Notes: a model not told the origin generated them from the letters alone. Shown: positions 34,311-49,979, counted from the first letter of the stretch. The stretch: 64,000 nt of DNA from Amia ocellicauda (GCF_036373705.1 NC_089851.1:2133001-2197000), one strand, 5' to 3'. Made by a program: numbers and translations.

Positions 34311-35266
34311 GGCTGCTGTATTTATCAATGTTTTTAACGTTATACAAGCTGTAGGGAACAATGGTGCGCAGGGTCGTGGGAGGGGCTGAGTCGCTGTCAA
34401 TCAAACCATCTGCGGGGCCACGTGTTGGGGGCGTGGTTTCTGCGGGCCAATCACAGTGCTGGTTACTGAAGCGAACCCGGAAGCGGAAGAGCAAGAGCTC
34501 CCTGCGAGAGGCAGCGAGGCGCATGAAAGCGTATGAACAGCAATTTGGCATACATCGAAAGTAGTGATCTTTTGGCTGCCAAACGGCTCTTTCAATAAAA
34601 AATGTTTTGTATATTTTTGTATTTGTATATAGTCAAATAGTTTGACTATGATTGGTGTTAAAACAATTCTAATTAGATTATTAAATGAAATCATACTTAC
34701 CTTAACCACAATGTATTTTAAAAAGCATTGGTTTGTTATGAAAAAGAATGCAATTAAACATTGACCCTTAAACGGTCGTCCTACAACCTGACCTGAGGCG
34801 CCCGGTGGCACTAGGTAAGTCCAGTTGGCAACAGCAAAACATGATTAAGCCAGGAGATCAGCAGACATGATCAAGGACCTGTGATGCGCTGCTCTAGGGC
34901 TGCCACCTGACCCACTATCCCAGGACATTGTGAGGCAGAACGGGTTTTAAAATTAGCTGCTAAATTGAAATAAATAAATGTGTTTATCATCCCTACACCT
35001 TTGCTAAAATGAATCCGATTCCAGACAATGTGAAGCGGGGTGGCCAGGGGGGTTTAGTTCTTATTCTTGAGGTGGCACATCGTTGTGGGAGGGGAGGTAA
35101 GTGATGACAAAGTGCCGGCTGAGCGAATCTGCAATCCAGCTTAATGATGGGCAAAGTATTTCATTATTATTAATCATCATAATACTTAATTTGTTAAAAT
35201 GCAGACAATAGCTAGAAACCACAGAGCTTTCCCCTGGTTGCCCCCCCCAGTGAAGACGTGAGCTCA
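34311..35266. other. Intergenic, upstream of lectin gene 1
   Basis: The first 200 bases are GC-rich promoter flank (CCACGTG and CCAATCA-type motifs near 34418-34452). The rest is AT-rich with no feature recognised. Confidence 0.45.
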
Positions 35267-35656
35267 TGACCAGGGGCCTCATGTATCAACGCTGCGTAAG
35301 CACAAAAACTTTGCGGACGCCATCTTTCACGCTCACGGTCGGATGTACTAACAGTGAAATGAACGCAAGAATGTGCGTTCCTCTATGCCAACTACATGTC
35401 TGGCGTACGTACATTTCTCATGGTTTTTGTCCGTTGGCGACTCTTACAGGCAATGAAGTGAAGTTGCAAACATTACACTACGAATTGTTGTACAAGTTTA
35501 TCGCACCACCACCTGTGAGAAGCATTGCTATTAATTTGCAATTTATAAAATAATTAAAATGCTATTGTCACACGAGCCGTACGGGAATATTCTATCAATT
35601 ATGCAAGTAAGTAAGAACATATAAAAGCATGTGCAGATTGATACAACCCTTAGTCT

Positions 35657-36775
35657 ATGGCAATGGCAGAGTTGGCCTTATTGGAAGACTTTGCTAATGG
35701 CAGAATCCGAGGAGGATGAGTTTTTAGGGACCACAATGATTTTCTGGCCCACGATGCTGACTGGCTTATCAGCCGTTTCAGATTTCCAAGGGCTATCCTC
35801 TTGGAGTTCTGTGCTGAGTTGGGTCCGGATTTGGAGAGAGAGACAGCGAGGAGCTGTGCAATACCCATTCCCCTACAGGGGCTGACAGCACTTGGTTTCC
35901 TGGCATTTCTTTCCAAAGGGAACTGGCAGACCGCTCAGGAATAAGCCAGTCGTCTTTGAGACGCTCATTGCCAGCTGTATGGGATGGGATCATCTGCATG
36001 TCTACCAACTATATAAGGTTCCCATACGATGCAGTTGACCAGCCAAACATTAAAGCGCAATTTGCAGCAATAGCCAGTTTTCCTAATGTAATCGGAGCGA
36101 TCGACTGCACACACATTGCTATAAAGGCGACATCTGAAGAAGAATTTGCATATGTGAATCGGAAACATGTCCATTCAATAAATGTGCAGATAATATGTGA
36201 TGCACAAATGCGCCTAACAAATATTGTGGCAAGGTGGCCTGGGTCAACCCATGATTCACACATCCTTAAAAACAGCATGGTTGGGATGAGGCTCCAAGCT
36301 GGTAGGGTGCACGATGGGTGGCTTCTTGGTGAGTGATGCATTTAAAGTTATGGTTCTATCTAATTTTATTTTTATTATTGTTTTTGCCGTTTAATTAATC
36401 AACTGCCCATCAGGAGACCGCGGTTATCCACTAAAGACGTGGCTGTTAACCCCCCTCACCAACCTACAAACTGACCAAGAGTGCAGCTACAATGATGCCC
36501 ATTCTCGCACTCGGTCAGTTGTAGAGCGGGCGATTGGGCACCTGAAATGTCAGTGGCGCTGCCTTGACAGGACCAGGGGGATGCTGTTATACCGCCCTGA
36601 CAAGGTGTGCCGCATCGTGCTGGCCTGTGGTGTGCTGCACAACGTCGCCCACAAGCACGGCATACCACTTGGTGAGGTGGCAGCACCGCCGGATGACCCC
36701 GACCCAGGACCAATGTACGTGCAGCCCAACCAACAAGCCATTCAGGCCCGTCAACATGTGATTACGACAATATAA
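35657..36775 (+). pseudogene. HARBI1-like transposase, N-terminal part frameshifted
   Basis: DDE nuclease of the PIF/Harbinger class. The N-terminal third is broken: frame changes are needed near 35725 and near 35910, where LGFLAF runs into FQRELADRSGISQ in another frame. From RRSLPAVWDGI onward it is intact, with catalytic D in AIDCTHI, D in STHDSHI and E in SVVERAIGHLK. A typical intron (36329-36413, TTG|GTGAGT...CATCAG|GAG) joins DGWLLG to DRGYPLKTW. The stop is at 36773. Not expected to be functional. Confidence 0.8.
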
Positions 36776-36795
36776 ATGGTAATCAGAGACAGAGT

Positions 36796-37095
36796 TCATT
36801 TTTTGACCAATTGTACCACTGCCTGTTCTGCCCACACTCGGTGCGCAGCATTTCTCCGCTTAACTTCCACCTTTATATCAGACCATTTCTTTTTAAGGTC
36901 ATTTACAGTGCGATTTTCAGATCCCACTGCATTGACGGCGTCAGCCAAACTCTCCCTCTCATTTTTTTCCCTTTTGTTATTAATTCCGGAGGACAAAGTT
37001 CCAAATAAAATATTTTTTCTCATTTCTACCTCCGATAGTACCTTGTCCAATTCACTTTCCGTAAAGTTTCGTTTCTTGCTGCTTGCTTTTGCCAC
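36796..37095 (-). CDS. Myb/SANT-like DNA-binding protein of the Harbinger element (99 aa)
   Basis: Begins MAKASSKKRNFTESELDKVL and contains VNDLKKKWSDIKVEVKRRNA, the pattern of Myb/SANT-like trihelix domains (xFTxxEL...LKKKWxDIK). In Harbinger elements this partner helps transposase nuclear entry and DNA binding (family knowledge). It is short, and the C-terminus may be truncated at QLVKK. Confidence 0.7.
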   Translation of the reverse strand: MAKASSKKRNFTESELDKVLSEVEMRKNILFGTLSSGINNKREKNERESLADAVNAVGSENRTVNDLKKKWSDIKVEVKRRNAAHRVWAEQAVVQLVKK

Positions 37096-37315
37096 AGTGG
37101 ACTCATTACCATATTAAAATGTATTTAATTAAGGGTGGAGACGGTGGGGTGTTGTGCTCGTGCATTTGCGCTCAATTTCACGTTAATTGGGATGTACAAA
37201 GAGAATATGCGTGGGATCCTGCATACGCAGAGATTCATACATCTGTTTTTTGTGTGCGTACGCAATGTTTTAGTATGAATTCAACGCAAGTCTTTGTACA
37301 TGAGGCACCTGGTCA

Positions 37316-40684
<3,369 letters not shown>

Positions 40685-40688
40685 AATT

Positions 40689-40706
40689 TGGCACCTGAAC
40701 AGGGAC
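40689..40706 (+). other. Retroviral-type primer-binding site
   Basis: TGGCACCTGAACAGGGAC resembles the lysine-tRNA type primer-binding site with two differences. Its position after an LTR-like CA end and 55 bases before an ORF fits a retroelement leader. Confidence 0.6.
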
Positions 40707-40760
40707 TGATATGTGTTTCCTGTGGTATAAATAGCAAAAGTAGTGTCTAATGATTAATAA

Positions 40761-41171
40761 ATGGCTGAAGAGGTAATAGATCTGGTTGAGTTTGTGCTAA
40801 TAGGAGGGGATAAGTTACTGGAAGCTGTTCCCTTACCCGTTATACGTAGTTCGCCTTTGGCAGCTATAGATTCTTTATTAAGTTCTGAAGAGAATATGTC
40901 ACTAAATATACCCTCTTTACGACCATTACCCATCCCTGTCTCTAAAATATGTGTTGATCGACCTGAATTTACCGTTTTAGTACAAATGGTGGAGTCAGTG
41001 AGGTTGTTGTTACAACGTGAAGAGGAGCAATATAAACAACAGAGTTCAATGCAAATGTTGATTATTCAGTTGGCTATAAATAACCAAATGCAACATCATT
41101 TTGACAGGACTATGACAGCTATAAATAGGGGTTTAAAAGAATTTAAGCTCATATGTTTTGAGAAAATTTAG
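40761..41171 (+). pseudogene. Truncated gag-like ORF of an LTR retroelement (136 aa)
   Basis: Begins MAEEVIDLVEFVLIGGDKLL and carries a glutamine-rich, helix-prone stretch (REEEQYKQQSSMQMLIIQ). Position after the primer-binding site suggests a gag start. It stops at TAG, and a CR1 fragment follows at once, so the element is cut short. Homology is inferred from context only. Confidence 0.45.
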
Positions 41172-41216
41172 ATAGAGTCTTCAAAACCTAAGGAAGAAGT
41201 TAAATGGAATTGTGTG

Positions 41217-41283
41217 CCCCTGCTGATCTGGAAAAGCTCCTCTGGTTTGATGTGGTCGATGCCTTTCATGATTTTGAAGAAAA
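41217..41283 (+). mobile_element. Short CR1-type LINE fragment
   Basis: CTGATCTGGAAAAGCTCCTC and following is the same piece of the CR1-like repeat found at 55245-55300 and 61670-61725. Confidence 0.7.
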
Positions 41284-41386
41284 CAAAAATATAAAGGCTA
41301 ATACAATATAATCAAGGCATTCCCTGTAACTAACAAGATGATCTAAACTATGGCAGGGTGGAAAAATAAACACAAAAAGAACATAT

Positions 41387-41813
41387 TGTAGCGTCCTGGC
41401 AAACTGACTGTTAATGGGAGACACGTGGGCTGTGTGTATGTGTGCATACTGTCTGTGTACTGGGGGGTGGGGCGGTTGGTAGTGTGCGTGCTGTGTGTTG
41501 TGTTCGTGTGGTGCGCATGCTTGTGTTATAGCAGGGGTTAAAGGTTGGCCCTGCGTGGGAGCACGGGAGGCGCCATGATTGGAGGAGCCAGTCAAGGGGC
41601 CAGAGGAATTGAAAAGGGGTGCCCGGTTCCCGCACAGGCAGTTCAGGGGGAGTAGTAGTGTGGGAGTGTGTACATTTGTGTAGTAGTGCAGTGGGGAGAA
41701 AGACGGTCGCTCCAGCCGGAAAAGTAATGGTGCTCAATAAACGTTCCTGTTCTTTGAATCCTGTGTCCCCTCCATTATTTGCTGCGACGAAGACGAAATC
41801 CTAAGTCGTTACA
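41387..41813 (+). mobile_element. Solo LTR (427 bp)
   Basis: Starts TGTAGCGTCC, ends GTCGTTACA, and is flanked by the 4-bp repeat ATAT. It contains TCAATAAACG (poly(A) signal) near 41733-41742. The ends fit Ty3/Gypsy-type LTRs of fish. No internal region was seen. Confidence 0.65.
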
Positions 41814-42194
41814 ATATAAAGGGGTTACATTACTCACCGCCCTGCCAGGGAAGCCGAAAAAGAAAAGACAAATATATTTCTTAAAAAAGGAAACAAGGAA
41901 AAAGAAAACTCCAAACCAAACAAAACAAAAGCAAACAACCAAACCAAGCGTTTTAGAAGGAGCTTCTCTTGGAACTTCCGTTGGAGGCTTTATAGGTCCG
42001 GTGACATCTCTTCCATCAAATGTAGTGCACCAGAAACTCCACCCACACCAATCATCTTAAAGCAATAATGAGCGGGACATAACACTTTGCCTACACTGTA
42101 TTGTTCACCGGCCCTTGACCTCCTGCTAGCCTGACCTGCCTTGTTGCCCGGCACCTGGGTTCACTAACCCATCACAAAGGACTTTATTTTATTT

Positions 42195-43985
42195 TTTTAT
42201 TGATTATTTATTTTTTAGCAGATGCCCTTAGCCAGGGTGACTTACAAAACATAAGCACAATACAAATTGCAAAAACACAGGCAAAAAAACATGATAAATT
42301 CCAATTTACATAATACAGTGCAATTCAAAGCATAATACATTTTACAAATTCCAATTTACACAAGTGTATAAAATATATGGGGTCTTACATCCTGGATTGT
42401 AAAAGCTGATGAGTGCAGACAAAATGTTAGAGCCAAAGGAAAGGGCGCATAGGGGATATCAAAATAAACAATACAAGTACTAGTAATGCAAGTCAAGTAG
42501 TATGATAAGATGTTGTATAAATGCTATTTTATAGGAGAGTAAATTACTAAATTACAAGTAGGTGTGTTTTGAGTACACGCCAGAAGGAGGTCAGGGACTC
42601 TGCTGTTTTGACTTCGGTGGGCAGGTCGTTCCACTATTTAGGGTTCAGGGATGAGAAGGAGCGGCTCTGGAGGAAGGGGAGTGGAGAGGAGGCAGAGTTA
42701 GTCTTCTGGTACCAGAAGAGCGCAGTGGTCTGGAGGGGATGTATGGAGAGACGAGTGTCTGAAGGTAGCTTGGTGCAGTGTGGTCGAGACAGCGGTAGGT
42801 GAGGGTTAAAGTCTTGAACTGAATGCGTGCCGGTATCGGGAGCCAGTGGAGGGAGCGGAGCAGTGGAGTAGCGTGTGCGAATCGGGGCAGAGAGAATACC
42901 AGACGAGCCGCAGAGTTCCCCAAACAGGGAGGAGAAGGTGGAGTAGAGTTTGCGGGTAGAGTTTATTGACAGTGGATTCAAAGAGTGATTGGAAGTAAGA
43001 CTTCTTGGCTGAGGTGAGTGAGGAGGAGAATGTAGACAGTAGAGAGCGGTAGAGTTCGAGGGCAGCTGGGAGTTTGGATCTTTTCCACTTCTGTTCAGCG
43101 GCACGCAGACTGAATCGGGTTAAGCAGAGAACGGAAGAGATCCAAGGCTGAGGATGGGAGAGACGGACAGGACGAGATGTGGGAAGACAGAGAGAATCAA
43201 GGGAGGAGGTGAGGGAGGAGAACAAAGAGGAGGTAGCACAGTGGAGGCAAGGGTGGAGGGGGAGACAGAGCGGAGATTACCATGGAAGGTGACAGAGGGA
43301 GTGGGTGGGGTGTGGAGGGAGGGGAGGGAAAGGGAGAAAGAGATGAAGTGATGGTCTGAGTGTTACGGAGAGTGTTAAAGGGGAGCAGCCTCTAGAGAAG
43401 ATGAGGTCTAGCTGTCTGCCTGCCCTGTGCGTGGGGGGAGACTGGGAGAGAGAGAAGTTAAAGGAGTTAAGGAGAGGAAGAAATCTGTCAGAGTGGGAGG
43501 GGTTGGAGAGGTGGATGTTGAAGTCTCCCAGAAGGATGGTATGTGAGGACAGCGAGGGGAGGGAAGAGAAGAGAGAAGAAAGTGGAGGCGAAGTGGACCA
43601 GGTGGACGGTAGAGAACTAGAAGGAAGAGGTGAGAGGGAGAGGTGAATTCCACTGCATGGAATTCAAAGCTGTGGGTCGTGATAGAGGAGAGAGATGGGT
43701 GGACAGAGAAGAGGAGAGAAGGGGAGAGCAGGAACCCAGTTCCTTCTCCCAGCCTGGTAAGAAGAGGGGAGTGGGACAGGATAAACAGAGAGGATAAGGC
43801 AGCAGGGGTGGTTGAGTTGTACAGGGAGATCCATGTCTCGGTGAGAGTGAGGAAATCCAGAGAGTGGTGGGAGGCGAAGGCAGAGATGAAGTCAGCCTTG
43901 TTGGAAGCTGGGTGGCAGTTCCACAGGCCTCCAGAGAGGGGAATAGAGGGGAGGGAGGAGGACGGGAGACAATTAACGAGAGAAT
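42195..43985 (-). mobile_element. L2-type LINE, internally deleted
   Basis: On the minus strand, from 43985 down: endonuclease part (LFLLVLYRPPGPL...), pre-RT segment (RAAEQKWKRSKLPAALELYR), then directly the C-terminal part (NSAARLVFSLPRFAHATPLL, RSLHWLPIPARIQFKTLTLT) and a 3' tail with CACCCTGGCTAAGGGCATCT. The catalytic core of the reverse transcriptase is missing and the frame is shifted between parts. It is a dead copy. Confidence 0.8.
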
Positions 43986-44142
43986 TAAAACACTGCTATA
44001 TCCAGATCCCGGAAGTCATGCCCTACACATTTATGGAATTTTTACATTTTTACACTTGTATCCATGAAGTAAGACACAGTAGTACTACTGCACCCAAGGA
44101 TTTTCCTTAAGAGAGAGCACCTCAGATCACACCCTGTACTTC

Positions 44143-45465
44143 AGAGGCACATGGGACTGCCAGCTCCCCTGTGGATTAAATTTGGACAGATCCAGCAAAC
44201 ACATAAGACATCAGAGTCTGTAATAATCTTTTAAAAACTTTTATTTCACATATTTTGTCAGAAACACATTAAGAAGGACACATAAAGCAAGAGCAGGTTG
44301 GCAGTGCTCCTCAGCTCTGAGAAAGCTCATCTCTCCATTATTTGACACCTTTGGAGGATGCAGAGGACCAGATTTGTTTGCCCTCTCTCTCTATGACCAG
44401 GTGCCCATCATCCTGCAGGGTCAGGCGGCAGGTCTTGCAGTCACCTGATTGGTGGGTGTTGGATTGCCACATGGGCTTGTCGTCCTTTTTGTAGATCACC
44501 AGGTTACAGTCGTCCTGCATGACCAGGCGGTCAGCTGTGGGATTGCCCCAGGTGTCACTGGCCCACAGGGGCTTCCAGCCATAAATGACAAAGTTGCCAT
44601 CATCCTGTGAGGAGAAGTTTTAAAATGAGAAAAACCTGTCACAGAGAGCAGTGCAGTGCAGGGTGCTTGAACTGCGCAGTCTGGGCTCTGCCGCTGCGAC
44701 ACACCAAACAGAAACAGGCTGAAGGCAAATCTCTCACTGTTATATTAAACTCAGGCCTGTCCTTCGCCCCTCCTGGTCAATATCAGTGCTCTCACAGACA
44801 CTCACCTGCAGCACAGCTTTGAATTGTTTGTTCTTTGACTCGAGGAATTCTCCCCGTTTGATCAGGTCACATTTAAGCAAACGGTTCCCACTCATGGCTC
44901 TGCAATGAAACATTTCCGTGACACACACTGAGCTACTGGCCTCTGACTCAGAGGATTAATACAATGAGAAGCAGCATTAATGACAGGACTGTGGCAGGGT
45001 GGTGCTGCAGGGTCACGAAAACATAGTTCCCTTCAGACCCAGTCATCTCCACAGACCTGTACACACCAGCGTGCCATGCACAGGGTTTCATCATTTACAC
45101 AGTCAGGCTCCGTCAAAGTGACTGGTGACAGGTGATTGGGTCAACAATGAAGCACTGGGGTTGAGAGGAGCACATCTTCATTCTGCAGTAAATCACCATT
45201 TCACCACAGTATACATTGTCCAGGATAATTTACCAATTTCACCCTTTTTTGTCTGATGTGTACATCTCTCTCACAAGGGTGACATATTGTGTCATATAGT
45301 GTCAGGTATCTAGATTCACTAGAGCAAGATGTTTTATTTAGACTGTAAATTTACATTTCAATAAATGTCAATGTCTGCAAGACCATTACCATTGCATTTG
45401 TTCTGTCACAAGTACAATTAAACTATTTATCTGCAGACAAGAGCAGTTAAGCAAAGGTAAATAAA
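44143..45465 (-). repeat. Duplicated lectin locus, copy 2
   Basis: Partner of 32165-33440. The exons are nearly identical and the introns are the same length. Confidence 0.85.
44338..44899 (-). CDS. B-lectin (GNA-like mannose-binding lectin), copy 2, 118 aa
   Basis: Same structure as copy 1: ATG exon 44899-44806 (start at 44895) and second exon 44604-44338, phase 0, stop TAA. It differs in few residues: KKDDKPMW for KKDDEPMW and THQSGDCK for TQHPGDCK, next to the central mannose motif QDDCNLVIY. The third motif is degenerate as in copy 1 (QDDGHLVIE). The poly(A) signal at 44240-44245 is conserved. A recent tandem paralogue, probably expressed from its own TATA promoter. Confidence 0.9.
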
Positions 45466-45555
45466 ATAGCAACTTACCTAAGCAACCTGCTAATTGTGTA
45501 AGAATATGAATTTCCTTTTCTTTTACATGTACCTTAATTCATTAATTTATATTAT

Positions 45556-45585
45556 TATTATTAGTAGTAGTAGTAGCAGTAGAAT
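45556..45585. repeat. ATT/TAG trinucleotide microsatellite
   Basis: (ATT)4 is followed by (AGT)5-type repeats in intron 1 of lectin gene 2. Confidence 0.8.
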
Positions 45586-45708
45586 TACACAGAAGGATAA
45601 CTGCATAGTATGCAGAGTATCAGAGACCGAGCGTATTGAAGCAAAAGCAGAGACACATGAGAAATCCCTAACGGAGGACAGACAGACAGACAGAGGCTCA
45701 GTACTTAC

Positions 45709-45790
45709 AGGCTGGCTGTTGTTCAGGTGAGGGAAGTGGCTGCAGGTGAGCAGGTCAGAGGCAGACACTTCCTTATATCTCTGAAGAGGA
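45709..45790 (-). promoter_or_regulatory. Promoter and first non-coding exon of lectin gene 2
   Basis: On the minus strand, TTCAGAGATATAAGG (about 45772-45786) is a TATA box matching lectin gene 1. CCAGCCT|GTAAGT gives the donor at 45709/45708. Confidence 0.65.
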
Positions 45791-47250
45791 GGTGGAGTCA
45801 GAGCAAGGGGCTCGTGATTTCAACCTGTAAAATTATAAGGCAGCTTGACACACCCAAAGTGCTCGCTCTTCTGCTTAATTGGCTCCCACCTTTACAGAAA
45901 TTTCAAGAAGTGATGAAGTAATTATGTTTCCACTTAGAGGGTGGCTACTGTCCTCAGGCCATGATTATAAATATTTAGAAGTTGGAATTCATTATAGAAA
46001 AGCAGAAAGCAGAAACACTAGTTATCTGCAGCAGTTGAAATGCTGCAGTTCAGTGTCTGTAATCTAATGATATAATCTGAGTCACTCTCTAAGCAAATTG
46101 CAAAGCAACACAGATTTGGATTTGACATGTGTGTATTTGTATTGTTTTAAATGTCCCAAAACAGCATTAGAATTGAAAAACAACAAAGGAAATACTGAAT
46201 AAGGTTAAATCTGCTCAAGTTGCTCATGCCTCTGTGATCTTAGTGATTCTCTTGCAAAAATGGTCCTGGGACTTTAGCTCGGATTTAGTTTTGAGGACAG
46301 TCTTGTGTGATGTCACAAGGTGTCTGCAGTCCCAGAGACACATCTGACCCTTTTGCTGTCCTTAACTTGAAGAATAGTTTCTCTGCTAAAGGGAAACCCT
46401 GACCACATTTAAAGCAACATTTTAAAATGAGGAAGTCAGTTTTAGGACAGTTTTAGTTGAATTTACTTCTAACGTGGGTTGTGTTTTAGTGAGTCTTTAA
46501 TTCACCATCTTTTACAATAAAGGTGATTTTAGTTAATTTTAGAATTTTGCACAGGCTTTATGCCCCATGTGAGTGAAAACAAATAATACTTTCTCATTCC
46601 TGGAACCTACCTTGTCCATGGTGGTTGTCCAAGACATGGATCCAAGTGGGGAACTAAGAGGGTGGTGCAAGGTTCCCCTTCTTGTTAAAATAAAATAAAA
46701 TTCTATTTATTAGGTAAAGTATTTTACATTACAATATAAAACATGCAAAGTTTTAGTACTTATGATTAAAAACAAAAAATAATAATAATTCTAAAATCAT
46801 TTCTAAAACTTTTAAAATCCTTAAAAGTTTTAAACAAAACAAGTGAATTCAAAAGTGCATTAAATATCAAAACAATCTGTGTTAAATATTACAAAATGCC
46901 AATATAACTATAATAGAACCAAAACAAAACAATCTGATGTGTTGTTTCAAAAATGGTAAAATAATAAACTGAAACATATCACTAAAACAAACAAAACATC
47001 TAATACATTTATTTTCTAATATTTAAAACAGCCAACACATCAGACAAACCATAAACATAAAAAAAACAAATCAAAACCTTGTGCATTTAAAAACATTTTA
47101 AACAAATAAAATAAATAAAATAAAAGCCATCAGAATCCCCCTCACACACAATAGATGGAATGAGTCAAGGACCTGCTGCTGGGTGTGTGTGGGGGTAGAG
47201 CTAGGATGCAAGTGATGTGTGGTGGGAATATGCGTGTGGAGTATCTGAAC
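45791..47250. other. Intergenic, A-rich, no gene recognised
   Basis: AT-rich sequence; 46680-47120 is strongly A-rich on the plus strand. No transposon end was recognised. Confidence 0.45.
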
Positions 47251-47445
47251 AATCTGAACAAACTCCCCAGCGATGTGGCTGAAGAGACAATTTGGGAACA
47301 TTTAAAAACAGACTGGATAGGATCCTTGATCACTCAGTTATTAATGGACACCAAACGAGCACGATGGGGCAAATGGCCTCCTCTCGATTGGACACTTTCT
47401 CATGTTCTTATGTTTTTATGTTCAATGCCTGAGTTGCGTGCCTGA
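47251..47445 (+). mobile_element. CR1-type LINE 3' fragment at the outer edge of the left arm
   Basis: Encodes LNKLPSDVAEETIWEHLKTD, continuing WIGSL...LDWTLSHVLMFL, the 3' end of a CR1-like element. The homology to the right arm begins inside this fragment. Confidence 0.75.
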
Positions 47446-47509
47446 CGAATACCTCTGAATTTAGATCTGGCACCTGTTTTGGGGTATCCCCATTGCTTAA
47501 TTTATGCCG

Positions 47510-47765
47510 GATCCTGCCGGATCTCGGGTTTTAACTGTCACCCTCCCCCCTCCCACTCTCACGGTTTTGGACCGTCGCCAACCCCCCCACCACCGGTCAC
47601 CATCCGTTCTCACATGCTGCACTGTTCCAGGACCAGCGCCTGCCTCGTCCAACCTCCGCTCTCATATACACTTTGCGTTCCGGCACCTTCTGATTTACAA
47701 ATTAAGCACTGGGTGCAAATGTAACTTGCCCTGGAGTCTGCTAAGAGCGTCTGCTAAGTGATGGT
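47510..47765 (+). repeat. Dispersed repeat carrying GGTTTTGGACCGTCGCC
   Basis: Same family as at 16540 and 23049. The mirror copy is at 61056-61312. Confidence 0.65.
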
Positions 47766-48214
47766 AGTGTATTTTTGGCTTTTTATTGGCGAGTTTTAAA
47801 AAAGTTTTCAGATGTTGGAGGTAAAAGGCCTAACTTAAGTTACAGATTAAGTGCTATCACTCGGAACAGTAACACATTAATTAATTTAAACTTTTTTAAC
47901 AATTTAAACAATTCTTTTACCAGTATATAAATAGCAATATTAGTTTGTTAAGTATTTGTGGTGTATTTTATTAATGTATTAAGTTTTTGTAATGTATTTA
48001 GACCTAGTAATCAGGTAGGCTGATGCTATGTGAAGACGAGTTCAGTTAAGTCCTCCCCCCGTACGGCTCGGTCCCAGGCCAGCACTAGGTAAGTAGCAGG
48101 GCCGAAAATTCACAGCCTGGTTCCGGGTCAGGTTGACAAAATTGCCAGTGGGTAAGGAGCCGCGCTGCAGCAGACTGGTTCCGGCATGGTTCGCATATTC
48201 CAGTGGAAAAGGGG

Positions 48215-48960
48215 TATTAAACACTACTGACCTATTTCAAACCTTCCCTTTCTTTCTAAGGTTCTAGAGAAAGTAGTTGCAAAACTTAGTTGCAAACTTT
48301 CCTAACGGATTTCCTAAAATTTCAATCAGGCTTCCGTTCTGGCCATAGTACACAAACGGCCCTGTTAAAAGTATTGAATGACGTGTTTCAGTCCTCAGAC
48401 TTAGGGCACGCCAGTGTTTTTATTTTATTAGACTTAAGTGCGGCTTTTGACCCAATCGACCACAAAATCTTGATACACCGCTTTTTTCATTGTACACGCT
48501 CCCTTTAGTTGATATAATTTGACGCCATGGTATTAACTTTCACAGTTAAACAGACAACACAAAATTATATTTGTCAGTAAATCCTAACAATACCATAGAC
48601 ATTGAAACACTAATCTGCTGTCTGTCTGAGATTAAAACTTGGATGATAAGTCTATATGATGATAAGTCTGATAAGACAGACATCCTAATTTTAGGGGACA
48701 AAAATCTAACTGTTTATCATGCATGGTCAAAACTGAGTAATGATAACTTTGTCATCTGTGATCATAATCTATCCTTTGAATCACACATTCACATTCACAG
48801 TTGAGATCTTCCTTCCTTCAGCTTAGAAACATTGCTCCTCTCATTACATGACACTGAGAAAATAATACACTCATTTGTAGATCTAGATTGGAGTACTGTA
48901 ATGCCATTCTGTCACGCAGCACAAACAGAGCTATTTCTGCACTGTTTACTACTTAAGCAA
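48215..48960 (+). mobile_element. L2-like LINE reverse transcriptase fragment (left arm)
   Basis: Frames read [20 protein letters not shown] and [16 protein letters not shown] (RT motifs), then LYLSVNPNNTIDIETLICCL and, after a shift, SRLEYCNAIL. Several frame breaks occur, so it is a remnant. It is mirrored at about 59850-60600. Confidence 0.8.
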
Positions 48961-49027
48961 AACATTTTCTATAAAATACTTTGGGAGTGGCAGGAATTTG
49001 TATGGGTTTTGTTTTATGGTGGTTGTT
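48868..49027 (+). repeat. 160-bp direct repeat left of the 3.96-kb insertion
   Basis: Repeats at 52827-52988 (GGAGTACTGTAATGCCATTC and following). The right palindrome arm has this segment only once. Confidence 0.85.
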
Positions 49028-49655
49028 TTCTTACGCGTAACAGTTGACGTATCGAAGCACGATACTGGATCTTACGTGTAACAGTTGACGTTTCGAAGTA
49101 CGATACTGGATCTTGCACATAACAGTTGAGACTTGATGCAGGAGAAACAAAGTGCTAACTAACTTAGAACATTCATTAGAAGAAAAAAAAAGGCAAAATA
49201 CAATCTAGTCTAAGCCGAATGACCCAAAGACAAATTAAAAAATAAGTATTCCGTATTAGTGAAAGTCCTCAAGATACTGTGGGAAATTAAGAGATAAATA
49301 ATGATAAATAAGTGTAGTTTGAGATACTGCAGCCCAACAAAACATGCCCAACAAAACTAGTATCCGAACTTACATTGGATATAAATTAGTATGTGTTTAT
49401 TTGTATGTTTGTATTGCATGATACAGAATAAGATTAAGAGAGTCTTAAATAATGAATAATAATAGAATTATAGTGTTTATACAGAATCCTATTAAAAAAA
49501 ACAGGTCTTACAAATAAATAAATGAATATATGTATAAATGGTTATAATATAAATCGATCAATCAACCAAAGTTTAAGAGGGTTTGAGAGTTGATAAGGCT
49601 TGAGAAGCTGGAAAAGGAGTTTGTTTAAAAAAAAAAAAAAAAAAAAAAACTAATA
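49028..49655. other. Unique part of the left-arm insertion
   Basis: Starts with a 40-41-base tandem repeat (TAACAGTTGACGTNTCGAAG..CACGATACTGGATCTT), in two and a half units to about 49135. AT-rich sequence and an A28 run (49625-49650) follow. Origin unidentified. Confidence 0.5.
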
Positions 49656-49883
49656 CAGTGAGGGAAAAAAGTATTTGATCCCCTGCTGATTTTGTACGTT
49701 TGCCCACTGACAAAGAAATGATCAGTCTATAATTTTAATGGAAGGTGTATTTTAACAGTGAGAGACAGAATAACAACAAAAAATCCAGAAAAACGCATTT
49801 CAAAAAAGTTATAAATTGATTTGCATGTTAATGAGGGAAATAAGTATTTGATCCCCTATCAATCAGCAAGGTTTCTGGCTCCC

Positions 49884-49979
49884 AGGTGTCTTTTATACAG
49901 GTAACGAGCTGAGATTAGGAGCACTCTCTTAAAGGGAGTGCTCCTAATCTCAGCTCGTTACCTGTATAAAAGACACCTG
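49884..49979. promoter_or_regulatory. Palindrome with TATA box before the transposase
   Basis: A near-perfect hairpin of about 43-base arms centred at 49931 (GCTGAGATTAGGAGCACTC and its complement). The right arm contains CTGTATAAAAGACACC, placing a TATA box about 55 bases before the start codon. The left arm carries the mirrored TATA. Confidence 0.7.

Larger units (their letters stand above)
35267..37315. mobile_element. PIF/Harbinger-type DNA transposon (about 2.05 kb)
   Basis: Inverted ends TGACCAGGGGCCTCATGTA (left) and TACATGAGGCACCTGGTCA (right). Inside lie a HARBI1-like transposase on plus and a Myb/SANT-like ORF on minus, the usual two-gene content of Harbinger elements. The target duplication could not be fixed. 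Confidence 0.8.

Noticed and set aside
43154..44110. Several Glu/Arg-rich plus-strand ORFs
   Set aside because: They are antisense to the L2 LINE on the minus strand.
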